From Bactrocera neohumeralis (Eukaryota; Arthropoda; Insecta; Diptera; Tephritidae), in contig NW_026089661.1 in assembly GCF_024586455.1 (NCBI RefSeq), positions 17,374 through 81,373 on the forward strand: a DNA stretch of 64,000 nt, in the 5' to 3' direction. The first letter of the stretch is position 1. Each line of letters begins with the position of its first letter. Shown here in pieces: positions 10,361 through 21,934 of the stretch. The notes under the pieces were generated by a model, which was given only the letters and a program-made list of their open reading frames with translations, was not told the DNA's origin and did no database searches. The position numbers were made by a program, and so were the translations under genes.

Positions 10361-11080
10361 AATTTTCTCTGCGAAATTTCGATTTATCCATGATGAGAGG
10401 TTTCCCATGCTTATCTTTAATTTTAAAATCTTGCAAAAGAGCGGTTCCCAATGCTGATGCTACTCTGTCAGGCACACCAAATCTGTCACATACCAAGGCA
10501 AAGTTAAAACAATCGTATCTCTCTGTGTATTGTGAACTTGTGCTTCTATCCATATCTTCTTGAACCGGTGGCGGTGCGTATGTGGAATCATCGGGATCTT
10601 GGTATGTTGGCATTGATGACATAGACGTTGCTCCTTGCTCTTCAGTTTCCATCATAAATGCATTCATTGTTAGTCTTCTCTGATTATGTTGATCGTGCAT
10701 GAACTCTTTGAGGCGCTCGAGAACCCAGCCGCATGCACATGGAGCTGCCTTCAAATCGCATTTACATGTTTATTAAATTTATTACATACACTTTTTTTCA
10801 GCATTATTTCCATACCAAGTTTTTCCCAAATTCCAATCAACTTATCTTGTACTTGAATAGTGAATGATTTATGGGAAAACTTTTTTTGTTCTGTTTTAGC
10901 ACGTTCGCTTAAGTAAAAATAATATCTCAAGATATCCAGATGGGTTGGTAAATTAAGATCAGTCAAATCGGTAGACACACCAAAAACAGTAACATCATGC
11001 TTGGGTATATGACTCATTGGATTTTCGATAGTTGTTGATGTAGTTGCTTCATCTTGCGGTGTAGAGGATGGTGGATTCAT
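10359..11080 (-). pseudogene. Unidentified ORF pair of the long-TIR transposon
   Basis: Two minus-strand frames meet at 10751-10754. The upstream one (ATG at 11080, 109 aa) contains HDVTVFGVSTDLTDLNLPTH and a charged helix-like region. The downstream one (131 aa) contains CDLKAAPCACGW, with cysteines close together, and DRFGVPDRVASALGTALLQD, ending at 10359 in the TIR border. The small frame change makes one original protein likely. I recall similar sequences in arthropod proteins that look transposon-borne, but I cannot name the family. No DDE or RNase H-like catalytic region is left, so this is at best the N-terminal part of a transposase. Confidence 0.5.
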
Positions 11081-11406
11081 TGTAAACTTTTTGAGTTAAT
11101 AAGAATGAAATGGTAATTGTAAAGTAAGAGGCGTAGGGTTTCGGCTGTTAAATAGAACTCAGCTCTGGTTTTTGTTTTGTTTTTGTTTTTTGAAGAGATG
11201 TGGGGGGGAAATCTTCGAAAGACACCCTGGCGGGTAGTGTCGGATTCGCGTGATGCGCCTACCGACTAAAACCCCCCCACACTGGTTGCCAACCATATGG
11301 TTATGAACCTAGAAGATAAATTGCGGGAGAAGGAGGAAGATTCAGTTGCGAGCGGTGGTGGCCCTCAAAAGAATCTGACGCTAATAAGCGAAGCTCGAGG
11401 TTTTGG

Positions 11407-14040
11407 TTAGGTGGGAGCGGAAGGATTTGTCAGGATACATGGCCTTCTGAAACGGTCGGTTTTCTTGCACCTGAGAGTGGCAAGACAGTTGATGCTGGGG
11501 TTTGCGTGGGATGCAACTGACGCCCGGAGATTTGCAGCGTAAGAAATAGCTGCCGATTGAATGGAAGGGAGATTTGTTTCCACTAGGATCTGTTTGTTTC
11601 TAACATACCACGGGAAACTAAGGGCTGATCTGAGTAGACGCATGTATGTGGATTGAAGCCTGGACAGTTGTCTGGGTGAGGCAGAGCCCCAAATAGGGAT
11701 GGCGTAGGAGCAGATGCTTCTAATGATGGCATTAAAAGCTCGCTTTTTGGTGCTTTGTGAAACCTTTTTATTGGTGAAAAAGGGTTTTAATGCGCCGAAG
11801 GCGCCATTGGCTTTACCTCGAACTGCTGTGATTTGTTTCGTCCAGGTTAGCCGCCTGTCGAAGACAACACCGAGGTATTTCGCGGAAGGGCTCCATTTGA
11901 TGGGGAACCTATTTACCAAGATTTTTGGTGGAATGCGTTTCCTCCGTGAAAAGAATATTGCCTCTGATTTGGTTGTGTTGATGTCGAATCTCCACAACCA
12001 GTACCAGTCGAGGACGGTGGGGATGAATTTATTGAGGGCGGATGTGCTGAAGTTAATTGTACGGGAGGCGTACAAGAAGGCGACATCATCCGCATATTGT
12101 GCTGTGAGGATTTTCTCCTCGGCTGGGATGTCGTAACAATAAATGTTGAACAGCACTGGGGAGAGTTTGGACCCCTGAGGAACTCCCGCCGTGATCGGGT
12201 GAGCTTCGGAGAGCTCACCATTCACCCTAGCAGTGATTTGCCGGTCAGACATAAAGGATTTAACTAAGCCAATGAGGTATTGTGGGAAATTTAGTTTTAT
12301 AAGCTTGTAAATAAGCCCATCATGCCAGACCCGATCGAATGCTTGTTTACAGTCAAGCAGGAGCATAGGGATGTGTCTTCCTTTGTTGAGGTTGTTAGCG
12401 ACAAATTCGGAGACCCGCAGAAGTTGGTGTGCGGTGCCGTGTTGCTTTCGAAACCCATGTTGGAAGTCGGGAAGAATTTTCTTTTCCGAAACAAATTTCT
12501 CCAGTCGGGAAAGAATTATGCTTTCGGCTACTTTGCTGAGGGTGCAGAGTAGGCTGATGGGGCGATGGTTTGCCGGATCGCTTAGAGGTTTTCCCTGTTT
12601 GGGAAGAAAGACGACTGTGGCGGCTTTCCAGGCCGGGGGAAAATATTGGAAGCGCATCATCGCGTTTATGATGTTGTTTAGGGCAACAAGGTGTTTCCGC
12701 GGTAAGATTTTCAAGACGCCGTTACCGATACTGTCGTGGCCTGGAGCTTTCCGGTTTTTGAGGGAGCGGATAGCCTCGGAGACTTCTTTGGGGGAGGTGG
12801 GCTGAAACTCGACCGTCTGGAAGGTTGTGCTCCGGACAGTTGCTGACACTTCTTCGTGAAAAGAAGCGAATTTTTGGAGGCTTGGAAAGGGGGAGCATTG
12901 GTTTTATAGGGATTGAGCAAATTTGTCCTTGTCTTGTGGATAAGAGATCCCGTCTTTAATTAGGGCGGGGAGGTGAAGTTCACGATTTCTTAAGGATCTG
13001 ATTACCTTCCAGCAACTTTTAGGGTGCTGTTCGGCTTCAGCGATGTAGGAGTTGAAGTCTTCAGAACTTCTTTGGAGGAGGAGAACCTTTAATTCCCTTT
13101 GAGTGGAATTTAAAGTTTGGCGTAGCCGGGGGAGTCTGTGCTTTTGCCAGAGTTTGCGGATTTTGTTTTTCCTGGCGATGAGTGCTCGGATACGTAGGGG
13201 AAGATTATTTGGGTTTGTGGTAGCTTCTATTGAGGAGGTGGCTGAGATTATTGAGCTTTGGATTTCCTCCGTTAGACTTGCGACCGCCTTATCAAGATCA
13301 GCTATGGAGTTGATTTGGGTGCAAGTGAAAGCGGAAGTTTCCAACAAGAATTTCAGGTGGAGGAAATCGGTTTTGATTTTTAACCGAGGGGAAAGTAGAG
13401 GGCGATTCGCGAGCTCCAGGTAGACCGGGGAGTGGTCTGAACTGAGCTCCGGGAGAGTCCAGGGATCTCTGTTGAGGGTCACGTTTTTTGTGAGGAATAA
13501 GTCCAGGGTGCTTGCTTGGAACCTGGGATTTGTAGGGTGGTAGGTCGGTTCGGAGGGAGCTTCGATGTTGAAGATGTTGTGTTGGAGAAACATTCTCCAA
13601 AGGGTTAATCCATTAGTATTATTCATAGAACGATTCCAAATCCTATATTTAGAATTGAAATCGCCTGCGATAATGGTAGGGGTGGAGGAGTTGAAGAGGG
13701 ATGAAATGTTGAGAGGGCTTTTGTCAGGAGGGATATAGAGAGTGATGATCCTGTGCCTGTGTGAATTGAGAAATACATCAATTCCTACAGCCTCGAGTGT
13801 TGAGGGGCCAGTGTTGGCAGCTAGGTGGTGGATAGAGTTCTTCACACAGATGGCGACACCGCCCCCTTTGGAATCTGGGCGGTCGTTTCTGTAGATTGTG
13901 AAGTTCGGGATATAAAGGGATTTTTTGGAGTTTCGGTGATGCAAACGACATCAATGGATTTGTCTTCTATTAGCTGGATCAGTTCGATCCTTTTGGAAGT
14001 GCAAAGCCCGTTGGCGTTCCAGTTTAGGATTATCAGGCCA
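11407..14040 (-). pseudogene. Jockey ORF2: endonuclease and reverse transcriptase, with lesions
   Basis: The endonuclease starts near 14040 (LNWNANGLCTSKRIELIQLI; Asn and Glu motifs), shifts frame near 13940, then runs 13944-12904 with AGDFNSKYRIWN and SSDHSPV. A single in-frame TAA at 12904-12906 separates it from RT (to 11407), which is in the same frame. RT blocks include NHRPISLLCTLSKV, DCKQAFDRVWHD, AGVPQGSKLSPVLFN and the catalytic QYADDVAFLY. The protein nicks DNA and copies the element RNA at the nick. One frameshift and one stop make it non-functional as read. Confidence 0.9.
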
Positions 14041-14043
14041 CGG

Positions 14044-15392
14044 TTAGTTCCTGAAGACGGTGGACAGGAAGTCCCGAAAAAGCTTCTCTAAGTGAGCAAT
14101 ATTTGGGACAGGATTGGGCGTTGTGTTTTTGGTTGCGTTTTTGGCAACCTCTGCGTATGAGCGAGTGGGCCCTTGTGCTCGTGGTTGGGGTTGAGATGGT
14201 GGTGTGGTCTGTGCCGCGGGGCGAGTAGCTCTTTGTGGGAGAGCATTGGTAGTCTTTTGGGCCTTTTTTGGAGGGCCGGGTTGGTGTTTTTGGGGGGCTT
14301 TAGGGCAACCCCGATAGGTGGCGCGATGAGGGCCCTTGCAGTGAATGCAGGTGGGCTTCGCGTTTTTCTGCTCTTTGAGAGCGCAGGATGCCGTGGCATG
14401 GGAGCGACCGCAGAAGGCGCAGGCCCATGGAGCGTGGCAGTAGTTTGCCGTGTGGGCGAAATTCAGACATCGGAGGCATTGCGGTATGACTTTGGATTTC
14501 CGCTTTGCCTCTACTCTGACGCTGAGGCCAGCGATTGCTTTCAGGTCAAAAATCGCCTTCACTGAGGAGTGCGAAGGGTCAAGGTTGACCGTAATCAGGG
14601 GCCATATTTTTGTGCCCCTTCGCATGCGGTGAATGCTCTTCACCGCAGAATTTTTCATCCTCAATTCATTGAGGATGGTTTCGTCATCGAGGTATTCGAA
14701 GACGCCTCTGATCACGACAATCAGGTCCTTGTCTTGATGGAGCTGATTTGTGGTATATGGGATTTCGTGCCTTTCCAGGGCAGAAGTGAGCTCCCGAAAT
14801 CAGTCAACGGTTTCGGGGTACACGATGATGGCTTCAGATACCACTTTAGCCGATCTGATTTTTATGTCTGCTTTGCGCAGACCGGAGCTCACCTTCTCCC
14901 ACGATTCCTTCTTGAGGATTCGAATGGGAGGAGGGTTTTTCTCCTTAGTGGGGGGGTTAGATCCTCACTTTCATCGGAGAAGGATGACGAAAGGAAATCG
15001 TCAATTACGACGGTTTCAGGGGGGGATGTGGTGCGGCGCCGCTTTGGGATTTCCCGTTTGGGTTCTTCCCGTTTGGGATTTTCCCGTTTGGGTTTTTTCC
15101 GGCGGCGAACTTCGATGAATACGGTGTCATCGGGGGGATCGATGCTCATTTGAGCGATTTCGGGAGAGGTGGTAGCGTCGTTAGTATTTTCGTTGTTGTT
15201 GGTGTTGGAGTTGTCGTTGGGATTGGAGTTGGTGGTGATGGAGGAGTTTTGGTGGTTGAGTATATGCTCTACTCTGAGCAGATACTCGCGGAGGTCCTTA
15301 ACAAGGGCGGCAAGCTCGACCTCGCTAAGAGACGCAGGGTTTGGGAAAATCATCGCTGAGTTGTGACAACTCGCAATGTTTTTTTCTTTCAA
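14044..15392 (-). pseudogene. Jockey ORF1: gag-like RNA-binding protein with zinc knuckles
   Basis: The N-terminal half (15392-14889) is Ser/Asn/Lys-rich with tandem KRENPKREEPKRE-type repeats. The C-terminal half (14715-14044) has three CCHC-type knuckles (QCLRCLNFAHTANYC, ACAFCGRSHATASC, TCIHCKGPHRATYRGC) and a Pro/Gln-rich tail. Such proteins coat LINE RNA and guide it to chromosomes. A frameshift near 14900-14950 and a stop near 14796 break it. Confidence 0.85.
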
Positions 15393-15741
15393 AGTTTTAT
15401 AAATTGTTTATAATATAGTGTCACAATATTTTCACTATTTTTTCCACTGCACTTCACTAATCACTGCACTGTTCGTGTTTGTATAATAGATTATAGCTAT
15501 GCAGGCCTATGTGCGGCCTTGCAAAGCTTTTATGTTTATATTTGCCTGCGCTACTACACGTCTGTACTCGTTGCTGTCTGCTATTAGACTGTGTCAGCTC
15601 TGGTTGCCCAGAGCTCCTTTATTTATAGCATTCCTTATCCTTATTTACGTATGCACCACATGCTGAGTGCATACACACATCTTAACACTAATCTACTGTA
15701 CATACCGACAGTATGTACACATATCTTAAGCATAAGTGTTT

Positions 15742-15887
15742 TCAAGGGCAAACACAATTGTCTATTGTTAGTTTAAGATCATTTGCGATCTTCAGGGCAA
15801 ACATAATTGTTTCTTGTCTATTGTTAGTTTAGGATCATTTGCGATCTCAAGGGCAAACACAATTATCTATTGTTAGTTTAAGATCAT
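15742..15887. repeat. Three tandem ~50-bp repeats
   Basis: The unit 'aagggcaaacacaattgtct' plus 'attgttagtttaagatcatt' occurs at 15742-15790, 15791-15846 and 15847-15887, with a small insertion in the second. It lies just inside the right TIR of the long-TIR transposon, so it may be a subterminal repeat of that element. Confidence 0.75.
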
Positions 15888-15892
15888 CACTT

Positions 15893-16349
15893 AAATAAAT
15901 TTTTTTTATTTACATATGTTCTGACTAAATAAATTTCTTAAGAGAAAAAATAGATATTAATATAAATAAATAAATAAAAATAAAGAAAAAACATAGCATA
16001 CATTGATTTTTTCATGTAAATCACCAAAAATGGTGATTTTTTGAAATGATTGTATGGGGAACCCCCCAGGGGAGTTCAAGGGGGTGTGCCACTGGCATGG
16101 GTGGATCAGCCGTCTAAAGTTAGTGGGGGTCGGTCATACATTTGGACTAGATTGGAGCACTCTAAATGGGTCAAAGTGGGATTTTTCAAAATTTGCCCCC
16201 AACCAAAGGTTCGACCCAAATTGGGGGACATCAAAATTCGTTTCAGAGGTATGGTTCCTTCGGCAAAGTATCTTATTTTGATCCCTAGAATATGATTTTC
16301 ATAGAGCAACGGGCGATTTTTTTGCCTCCCCACAAATCGACCCGGCCTA
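15893..16349 (-). repeat. Right terminal inverted repeat of the long-TIR transposon
   Basis: Reverse complement of 8842-9204 plus 10283-10360. It preserves the uninterrupted (empty) site of DINE-1-like copy B. Confidence 0.8.
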
Positions 16350-16565
16350 CTGTGAGTGTTTTGTTATGAAGCTATAGCAGCAACTTGAGTGGTGATTGTG
16401 TGTTCGCCCACCGTCTGTCAAAGTACGCAAATGCCTATGTAACTACCAAATCGATTTTTGGTATTATATGTTTTGTTTTTGTCCATAGCGGCAATGTACT
16501 TAATCCAGTCGATCTTACACCGCCACTGTTAGAATCTTACAGATACTTACAGCGTCTTATAATAA

Positions 16566-17109
16566 TGGGTTGTCAAAAAAGTCTTGCAGTATTTTTATTG
16601 CATTTTTTTTTATTGAAATTGAAATGAATTTTTGATGACTCATGCCCAGCTCTTGACCCATGCTACGGTTGCTACTATGCCGGTCTCTTTCGACCAATTC
16701 AGCGATTTTATCGCAATTTTCGACGACAGGCCTTCCGGAGCGTATCTCATTTTCGACCACCTCTACACCAGAATGAAAACGTTGAAACCATCGTTGTGCG
16801 GTGGAAATGGAAACTGTATCAGATTCATAAACTGCAGAAATTTTATTGGCGGCTTGAGATGCATTTTTGCATTTATCGTAGTAGGAGTAGTACTGTAAAA
16901 TATGCCGTATTTTCTCTTTATTTTGCTCCATGTTTGCGACGCTTTAACTCACGAACGACTTAAAAGAAAAGACAATCAATCAAACACGTCTTAGCGCGTG
17001 AATTGAGCTTTCCAAAAAGGTATAGTATTACCCGATTCGACGAATAAAACTAGAACTACGCGCTTTCAGCGCCAACTAGCGAAAATACCGCAAAACTTTT
17101 TTATAATAA
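16566..17109 (-). mobile_element. Internally deleted mariner, N-terminal DNA-binding part only
   Basis: The ends carry imperfect inverted repeats (AAAAAAGTCTTGCAGTATTTT and AAAAAAGTTTTGCGGTATTTT), each next to TTATAATAA. A minus-strand frame from 16931 gives the paired helix-turn-helix: MEQNKEKIRHILQYYSYYDK, then STAQRWFQRFHSGVEVVENE and SGRPVVENCDKIAELVERD. The frame then runs straight into the other terminal repeat (IKILQDFF), so the whole catalytic domain is gone. It is a non-autonomous, MITE-like derivative. Confidence 0.82.
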
Positions 17110-17366
17110 ACAGATAGGTTATACTGGCTTTCACGCAATGCCTAGATGTAGTGACCGTTAGTAATGGCAGATGGAGGCACAGTTTAATTTGAGTTGAAAT
17201 ATTCGTCTGTATTTGTCCAACTATAAATTGAGATGCAAATTTACCTATCTTTTAAGTTGGATTAAACTGTCACCACAATTTCATATATCAGCAACTATTT
17301 GACCCATTTGAATGAAATTGGGCTGAAAAGTTTAAACAAATTATGAGACTTCAATGATTTTTGTAG

Positions 17367-17775
17367 GTTGGTCCTTCATTTGTACACTTGGATATAAAAT
17401 CGTCGATTTTGGGACATATTGACATTCTGCAAACTGTAACACCGATTGAACCACTTGTACAAAAAGTGTCTCATAGGTTCTACGCACGACGGGGTCTCGG
17501 ACCTATGGTAAAGTTAATGATTTTCGCTGAAAGTGTTATGGTAATATATACATATTTATTTATTTTTTGTTGTATTAATGATCATTAAAACTCTTTTTTT
17601 AATTTATTTATAGTTTCAAAGAGACATGTTTATCTGGAACCACAAAGTATTTCGGAACACACCAATACTAGTTAAAGAAGATATTGCCATAAAAAAGTTT
17701 CGAATGTGGTTCTCTCAATTTTATACTGAAAACAGTATCTCATTTATTGACGCGCGAAAACTATTGGATTGGTAA
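17367..17775 (+). CDS. nvd: neverland-like Rieske oxygenase (cholesterol 7-desaturase), last two exons
   Basis: Exon 1 (17367-17540, 58 codons) follows a TTTTTGTAG acceptor and reads LQTVTPIEPLVQKVSHRFYA then MIFAESVM. A phase-0 intron (17541-17613, GTAATA...TTATAG) leads to the last exon (17614-17775), which reads FQRDMFIWNHKVF, LVKEDIAIKKFRMWFSQFY and ends LLDW-TAA at 17773. This matches my memory of the C-terminus of Neverland/DAF-36, which converts cholesterol to 7-dehydrocholesterol, the first step of ecdysteroid synthesis in the prothoracic gland. The Rieske and iron-binding exons are not seen upstream, where the sequence is transposons. Both exons are open with clean splice signals, so this may be a live gene end; a decayed paralogue is the alternative. 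AATAAAT near 17808 could be the polyadenylation signal. Confidence 0.78.
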
Positions 17776-19180
17776 CATGTGTATATGTGTTTTTACTAAA
17801 CGTAGAAAATAAATATTTTTACAATTCAGAACAAATGAAGTGTTATGATAAATATGTAAATGAAGATTAAAATGAAATGATAAAATACTTTATACATTTA
17901 TTAACGTAGAGAACAATATTTTATTTTAAACCATCTCGGAATACTATAAATAAGTTTTTTTTAGTGACCCAAACATGTTGGTATCGTTCTTGTATTTTGG
18001 AATTCCTTTCAAAACTAGCTTGAAAAAGTTTACCATTTAGCACTAAGGTTTCTTCCGCTTATTGCGGTCATTGCCGTCAGGTACAGAGGTGGTGTCGCTT
18101 TTGTCTTTTTTCAGCTTTTGTTGCCCTTATCATACTTGGCGGTGAGCGAATAATTTTGTCACAAAATCTTTGACTGACTGATATCTATTAGTGGAATGAT
18201 TGGTCTTTAGCTAAGGATTAATATTAAATTTTTTTCTGCATATGGGTACTAATTTTGAACTCTTTGTTAGAATCACCGCATATCTTGTCGTTGAAGTCAG
18301 GACTGACGGCATCAACTTTTAATATTGTACTTAAAAAAAAAAATTTTTGCCAGTCCGTTGTGAAAAATAAAGCCCCAATGCTTCCAATGACTTCCTGTGT
18401 GACTAAGAAAGAAAAATTTCGATAACTTCTTCTATAGTGACTTCAATGTTATGATGTGTGCGCTGCAATGTAGGCCTGACATCAATCTATCTTAAAGAAT
18501 GTTCGTCCTCATGCGGCGAAGCGTTGAGAGCACGCATTCGTCACAATAAGTGTGCAGAATATGCGAAAAAAGAATTACATATGGGGTAAAGATCTACATC
18601 GCAGTTCTTCAACTTAAGCTTAAAGAAATGCTAGAAATGGTAAAAAAGAAATTCGAAAACGAGTTTAATGTTGTTCCTATAATTAATATAATAATTATTG
18701 CAAAAACTTTTGATTTAAATGTCTGTTTCTGATTGGAGAGCTTTTCATTGTTATTTTTTATGTTAAGATTCTTAATATAGTACATCTATTAGAACAAATT
18801 TTCTTTTTGCTATGTACATTCATGTGTTGCATATTAAACAGCAAACAATAACAAATCTTCAACACTTGCACAATGCACTAATAAAAGTGACAGCGAGTAT
18901 ATACAAGACTGTCTATTTCGCTTTGAACGCCATCTGCACCTATTTCATTGCACTAAACAGCTTATAGAGTAGCGGTATAATTTAAAAGCACCGTTCATTG
19001 AAATAACAAATCGTACCAAGTACAAAGAATGAATGAAGACATAAAATGATATCAATATAAACTAACATCATATTTTTATGAATGAGAATACTGATTTCTT
19101 CATTAATTAAATTCCTCTAAAACCACCACACTGTCCGATACTTCCTACTCTGTTTCCCCTCTTTCTTTTTCTGCTAAACA
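17776..19180. other. AT-rich stretch with decayed coding-like pieces
   Basis: No clear gene. On the minus strand 18040-18310 gives short protein-like pieces in shifting frames (DKICGDSNKEFKISTHMQK, VKDFVTKLFAHRQV, SDTTSVPDGNDRNKRKKP before a stop at about 18048). They look like a pseudogene of something I cannot name. Confidence 0.4.
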
Positions 19181-21612
19181 AATAGAAACCAGCATTTCAC
19201 TGTCTGAATTCGAGTTCGTTGCATCTACCGTTAAGGGTAAGTCCCCGGTCAAAAAGTCTCAAGCTCCGATTGGTAAAGCTTTATAACAAAATTTTCAATA
19301 CTGGTGTCTATCCCAACCACACAAATCCTCCGATGAACTTGCTAACTATAGGCCTTCCATGTATGGGCAAAATTTTGGAAGAGATCGTGGCTAACCGCTT
19401 GATGTGGTATGCTCAGCGAAACAAGTTCATATCACCGAATGAAGTCGTCTACAAAAAAGGTCAAGGCACGTTAGATGCTTTAATCCAACTAGACTACTTC
19501 ATTACTAACGCTTTGTCCAGCAAAAACCACGTGTCCGTACTATCTCTGGACTTTCACAGAGCTTTCGACAAAATTGGAGCCCATATTATTATTCGACAAC
19601 TTAGAAAATGGAAAATAGGCCAGAATATGATACGTTTTATTACTAACTTTCTTCAACACTCCCGCTTTCTAATGGTACGCCGCAAGGCTCACCTCTCTCA
19701 GCCCTCCTTTTTATCATTGCTTTCGATGATATTAGTAGGATGATAAAAAATTACATAGGAGTTGAGCATCAGATCTATGTTGACGATGTCCTAATCTACA
19801 CAAAAGTCTCTGACGTTAATTTAGCTCAATCCTTATTTACTAATATACTCGCCAGAATTGAGACTTGGTCACTAGAGTCTGGTGCTTCACTTTCCTTAGA
19901 CAAAACACATATCCTTCATGTATGTAGGAAACAAAATTGCAACGGTATTTCACTAACCCACAACCAAACTAACATCGAATGTAAAACACAGCTGAAAATA
20001 CTAGGATTAATTTTTGACTCTAATTATAATTTTAATGCTCACTGTAAATATGTCAGAAACTCGTTAATGTCACGATTAAATATTGTTAAATATCTCTCGT
20101 CTAAGCATTCATTTATTCATCCGAACACACTAGTCAATGTTGTCAGAGCTTTGCTAACTTCAAAAATAGATTATGGGCTCCCCATCTATGGCTATTGCTC
20201 CAAAAGCAGTATCAACCTTTTAAATGCACCTTACCATTGCGCAATACGGAGAAGTGTCCGGGCCTTTCCAACCTCGCCAATAAAAACGATAATGGCTGAA
20301 TCTGGTTTACCAACTATTCATAATAAAATTATAGATTCTTCGCTTCAAATTCTTGCGAAAACGGCTGAGAACACCAACCCATTACTAAATACAACTATCA
20401 CCCATGCCACGAAAAAAAGAAAAATTCCAATAATACAATCGGCTTTTTCGAGATGCTTAAGTTTCGCTGCAGAAAATAATATTTTACGTAACGCTACACG
20501 CAAATTCACCACTCGACATGCTCCCTGTCTGATCAATGATAAAATACTACAGAATAAGCTTATGTTTTTGTCCAAGCAAAACACACCAAACGAAGTCTTT
20601 CAACAAACCTTTGCTGAACTGGAATCTAATTACACAAATAATGGCTGGAAGTTATTGTTTACGGATGGCTCCAAGTCCATCGATTCCACTTCGTTAGCAG
20701 TTGTCACTGCCACAGGAGAAATTATTTGCAATTGGCTTCTTCCCTCAACGAGCTCTGTATTTACCGCTGAAGGATCTGCTATCCTTCATGCAGCTAATTA
20801 CGCAAAAAAGACTAAAGGAAAGTTCCTCATCTGTACAGACAGCAAATCGTGTATGTCTGCAATAACGTCTCCTTCCAATCGCAATCCTATAATAGAAGTT
20901 ATCAGAGACGCGGTCATTGGTGCCCCTCAGAAAGTCCAAGTAATGTGGATCCCTGACCATGCTGGTCTTACAGGCAACCACTTTGCAGACCTCGCTGCGA
21001 AAAATGTAGCCAGGACTCCTGCCTTAACATACTACGTCTCATCCAAGCAAGACATTCTTAACCTTATTAAGCACAAAAGGCATCAAAAAACGCAAGCGAA
21101 TGGAAAACATTTGAACATCACTACGCGGTCATAAACCCAGCCAGAAATCGTATAATCTACTCGTCAACAGTTCCAACTAGCGCAATGAAGACATATACTC
21201 GATTAAGGATTGGACACACTATCATAACACACGCCCACTTACTATCGGGTAAAAGCCCATCCATTTGCCCCCTTTGCGATGACACCGCTTCTATCAAACA
21301 CTTACTCACACTCTGTCCGATGCTTCACCCAACAGCCCACAACTCTGGCAACATTGATCTCATAAAACTACTAAGTGAACCTTCAGAAAAAAACGTGATG
21401 ATTGTATATAGATTCTTAAAAACCAACGATTTGTTAAAATATATTTAAGCAACTTACATCTTTACTAACCCTTAGCAAATAGAATTTTTCACCTAGTTAT
21501 AATTACAAGACGGCTGAAGGCCTCGTAGCCAGTGCTGCGTTTATGTATTTATATAATAAAACTCTTTTTGTTATATGAATTATTATAAATAAAATAAATA
21601 AATCAATAAATT
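19181..21612 (+). mobile_element. I-clade LINE, 3' half
   Basis: A truncated element on the plus strand: the end of RT, an RNase H domain, a C-terminal zinc finger, a 3' UTR and a TAA/AATA-rich tail (21580-21612). RNase H after RT is characteristic of I-type LINEs. The 5' half (ORF1, endonuclease, early RT) is missing. Confidence 0.87.
19219..21448 (+). pseudogene. I-type ORF2: RT, RNase H and Cys-His motif, frameshifted
   Basis: RT runs 19219-19743 (SVLSLDFHRAFDKIGAHII) and continues after a frame change at 19740 with the catalytic QIYVDDVLIY. In the second frame (to 21134) the RNase H domain spans about residues 305-425: LFTDGSK, FTAEGSAILHA, CTDSKSC and GNHFADLAAK supply its D-E-D-D residues. 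A third frame (21185-21448) has RLRIGHTIITHAHLL and the CPLCDD...HLLTLC zinc motif. At least two frameshifts and an early stretch with missing RT blocks make it dead. Confidence 0.88.
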
Positions 21613-21934
21613 CTAAGGATACAATTTATGTACATACTCAACCTTCTAAGCGAACATACTGCGCAGTATAGCGACAACTTTGATTTTTTTTTGCTGTTCA
21701 TGGGATCAGAGTATCATATTTTTGAATACTGATCCTTATGTAAAATTGAACGAGGAATCGAATGGAAAAGTCAATTTTGAAAAAAAAATTGGTGGAAAAG
21801 CACAAAAAACTGTCTTTTTTTAAATGTTTTTTTTTGGATTTTGAAAATTTTTGTTGGATTTTGAAAATATTTTTATCAGAAAGCTAAGATTTTTTTAAAT
21901 AAAATTGTATAACTTCAAAATTTGTTTCACTCAA

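Larger units (their letters stand above)
11171..15593 (-). mobile_element. Jockey-clade LINE, nearly full length
   Basis: On the minus strand a 5' UTR (15393-15593), ORF1 (14044-15392) and ORF2 (11407-14040) are followed by a 3' UTR ending in an A-rich (CAAAAA)n tail at 11171-11195. A 12-bp duplication, TCAGCTCTGGTT, flanks it at 11159-11170 and 15594-15605, the mark of target-primed insertion. It sits inside the long-TIR transposon. Only a few lesions are visible, so it is fairly young but not active. Confidence 0.9.
8842..16349 (-). mobile_element. DNA transposon with long TIRs (possibly hAT-like), with nested insertions
   Basis: Inverted arms of about 430 bp, roughly 93% alike by eye, lie at 8842-9204 plus 10283-10360 and at 15893-16349. 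The tips read TAGGGCGGGTCGATT and TAGGCCGGGTCGATT. The flanks are CTGTGTGT (8834-8841) and CTGTGAGT (16350-16357), an 8-bp target duplication with one mismatch, as in hAT-type elements. After removing a DINE-1-like insertion (9205-10282) and a Jockey LINE (11171-15593), about 2 kb remains, holding a broken minus-strand ORF pair at 10359-11080. The superfamily is inferred only from the TSD length and the TAGGG tip. Confidence 0.7.

Noticed and set aside
11714..12805. Plus-strand open frames within the Jockey ORF2
   Set aside because: Antisense shadows of a coding region with clear RT motifs on the other strand.
16483..16556. Possible exon after 'tttgtccatag' upstream of the neverland-like exons
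   Set aside because: The translation (GNVLNPVDLTPPLLESYRYL) does not resemble any Neverland region I know, and it runs into the mariner element.
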